A stretch of DNA of 31,075 nt, taken from contig JAVKOQ010000516.1 of assembly GCA_031835245.1 (NCBI GenBank), forward strand, positions 1 through 31,075, read 5' to 3'. A program made the position numbers and the translations under genes. Below the pieces are notes generated by a model, which saw only the letters and a program-made list of their open reading frames with translations, was not told where the DNA came from and did not search any database. The stretch comes from Balamuthia mandrillaris. Lineage: Eukaryota > Discosea > Longamoebia > Balamuthiidae. Below, piece after piece: positions 30,517-31,075 of this stretch; the stretch's first letter is position 1, and each line of letters starts with the position of its first letter.

Positions 30517-30800
30517 CTTCGTGTGTCTGTTTTTACTGTCGTTGTTGTGTGTGAGTGAGTGCTCCGCCTTCTTTTGCTTTTTTTTCTTTTCTTTCTTCTT
30601 TTTTTTTGCTTTAATTTTTATTCCCCGCTTTGTCGACAAACTGTAAAAAAATCGAAATATTTTCATTTATCATCTAAAAAAAGAAAATTTTTCAAATTAT
30701 TGGTTAAACCTTCACAAAATCTCTTATCCAGCTCCACTACGATTGTAGCGTCTCTCCTGTCCACAACGAAACCCACTTCTAGGAATTGAATATATTCGAT
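30517..30800. other. Upstream region of the CHCH gene
   Basis: 284 bp of AT-rich DNA, with T-rich leader sequence next to the CHCH start. No strong motif or open frame is seen. A GTCGAC lies at about 30632. Confidence 0.35.
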
Positions 30801-31008
30801 TCATTTATTGTTGGCTCTTTGTCGCGTCGTCCTGGAGATTTCACGTCGTCGTGAGTTGGCTGCCGCTGCATTCTTTTTGCTGCTGTCCTCTCGCAGGGCG
30901 CTCTGGAGGAGGAGCTGCTTCTCCGCCTCCTCCTTGAGGCAGTTGCGGCAGATCTGGTCCCTCTCTTGCTGCTCGTTCTTGTAGAAACAGTCCTCGCAGA
31001 GCACGCTC
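30801..31008 (-). CDS. 3' exon of a gene with paired CxxC motifs (5' partial)
   Basis: The last exon of a minus-strand gene whose start lies beyond the window. The acceptor is CAAATAG just above 31008. The exon reads VLCEDCFYKNEQQERDQICRNC, giving two CxxC pairs spaced as in a small zinc finger. A helix rich in Glu/Leu/Gln and a basic tail (RRREISRTTRQRANNK) follow, ending in TGA at 30801. The last codons and stop form AATAAATGA, so an AATAAA overlaps the coding end. Too little remains to name a family; LIM-like or other treble-clef fingers are possible. Confidence 0.6.
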
Positions 31009-31075
31009 CTATTTGATAGCGGGTTTGTTCGTTGTTATAGAAAGAAAGAAAGAGGCATAGAGAGGAGAAGAAAGA

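Noticed and set aside
29908-30558. 216-codon plus-strand frame opposite the CHCH gene
   Set aside because: It is antisense of a protein with four exact CX9C motifs; the Leu/Gly-rich translation has no family signature.

Overview
The window is nuclear DNA of a unicellular eukaryote. Most genes are split by many short GT-AG introns (about 60 to 600 bp). Most introns are dominated by CT, CTT, TTG or TTCTC microsatellites, and exons are clearly more complex in sequence. An actin-fragmin-kinase-type kinase and ankyrin-like repeats of the W-A-x-x-N-G-x-P-x-D type point to Amoebozoa, with a Balamuthia/Acanthamoeba-like centramoebid as my best guess. That assignment is inference. I see no virus-like element, transposon, tRNA, rRNA or CRISPR array.

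Layout. (1) 1-3143, plus: diacylglycerol kinase, 5' end outside the window. (2) 3190-5688, minus: amino-acid/auxin-permease-type transporter, convergent with the first gene and only 46 bp from it. (3) 5689-7080: divergent intergenic region with CRE-like and CCAAT motifs, a perfect hairpin and a degenerate ankyrin gene fragment. (4) 7081-9489, plus: actin-fragmin-kinase-like kinase without kelch repeats. (5) 10123-11497, plus: Ras-family GTPase with a CTLF prenylation box. (6) 11681-13586: decayed duplicate of the kinesin tail region plus unassigned sequence. (7) 13736-14611, plus: intronless secreted protein of unknown function. (8) 15011-18759, minus: 13-exon kinesin-like protein with a ruined nucleotide-binding site. 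(9) 18757-19005: three ~88 bp tandem repeats carrying TTACGTCAT in a divergent promoter. (10) 19158-20261 and 20629-21615, plus: tandem carbohydrate-sulfotransferase paralogues. (11) 22296-29628, plus: 9-exon SHPRH-type Snf2/PHD/RING protein, 2218 aa. (12) 29905-30516, minus: protein with two CHCH domains. (13) 30801-31008, minus: 3' end of a further gene with paired CxxC motifs.

The genes are ordinary housekeeping neighbours and not an operon: lipid signalling, amino-acid transport, cytoskeletal phosphorylation, small-GTPase signalling, microtubule biology, Golgi sulfation, DNA-damage tolerance and mitochondrial intermembrane-space assembly. The most unusual items are the kinesin pseudomotor and the nearby pseudogene copy of its tail. 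In that copy the coiled coil leads toward an ankyrin-like repeat that the intact gene no longer encodes. The repeated bZIP-like promoter motifs shared by several intergenic regions are also worth attention.

Exon coordinates were worked out by hand from GT/AG sites, phase continuity and family motifs. Individual junctions can be off even where a gene is secure.
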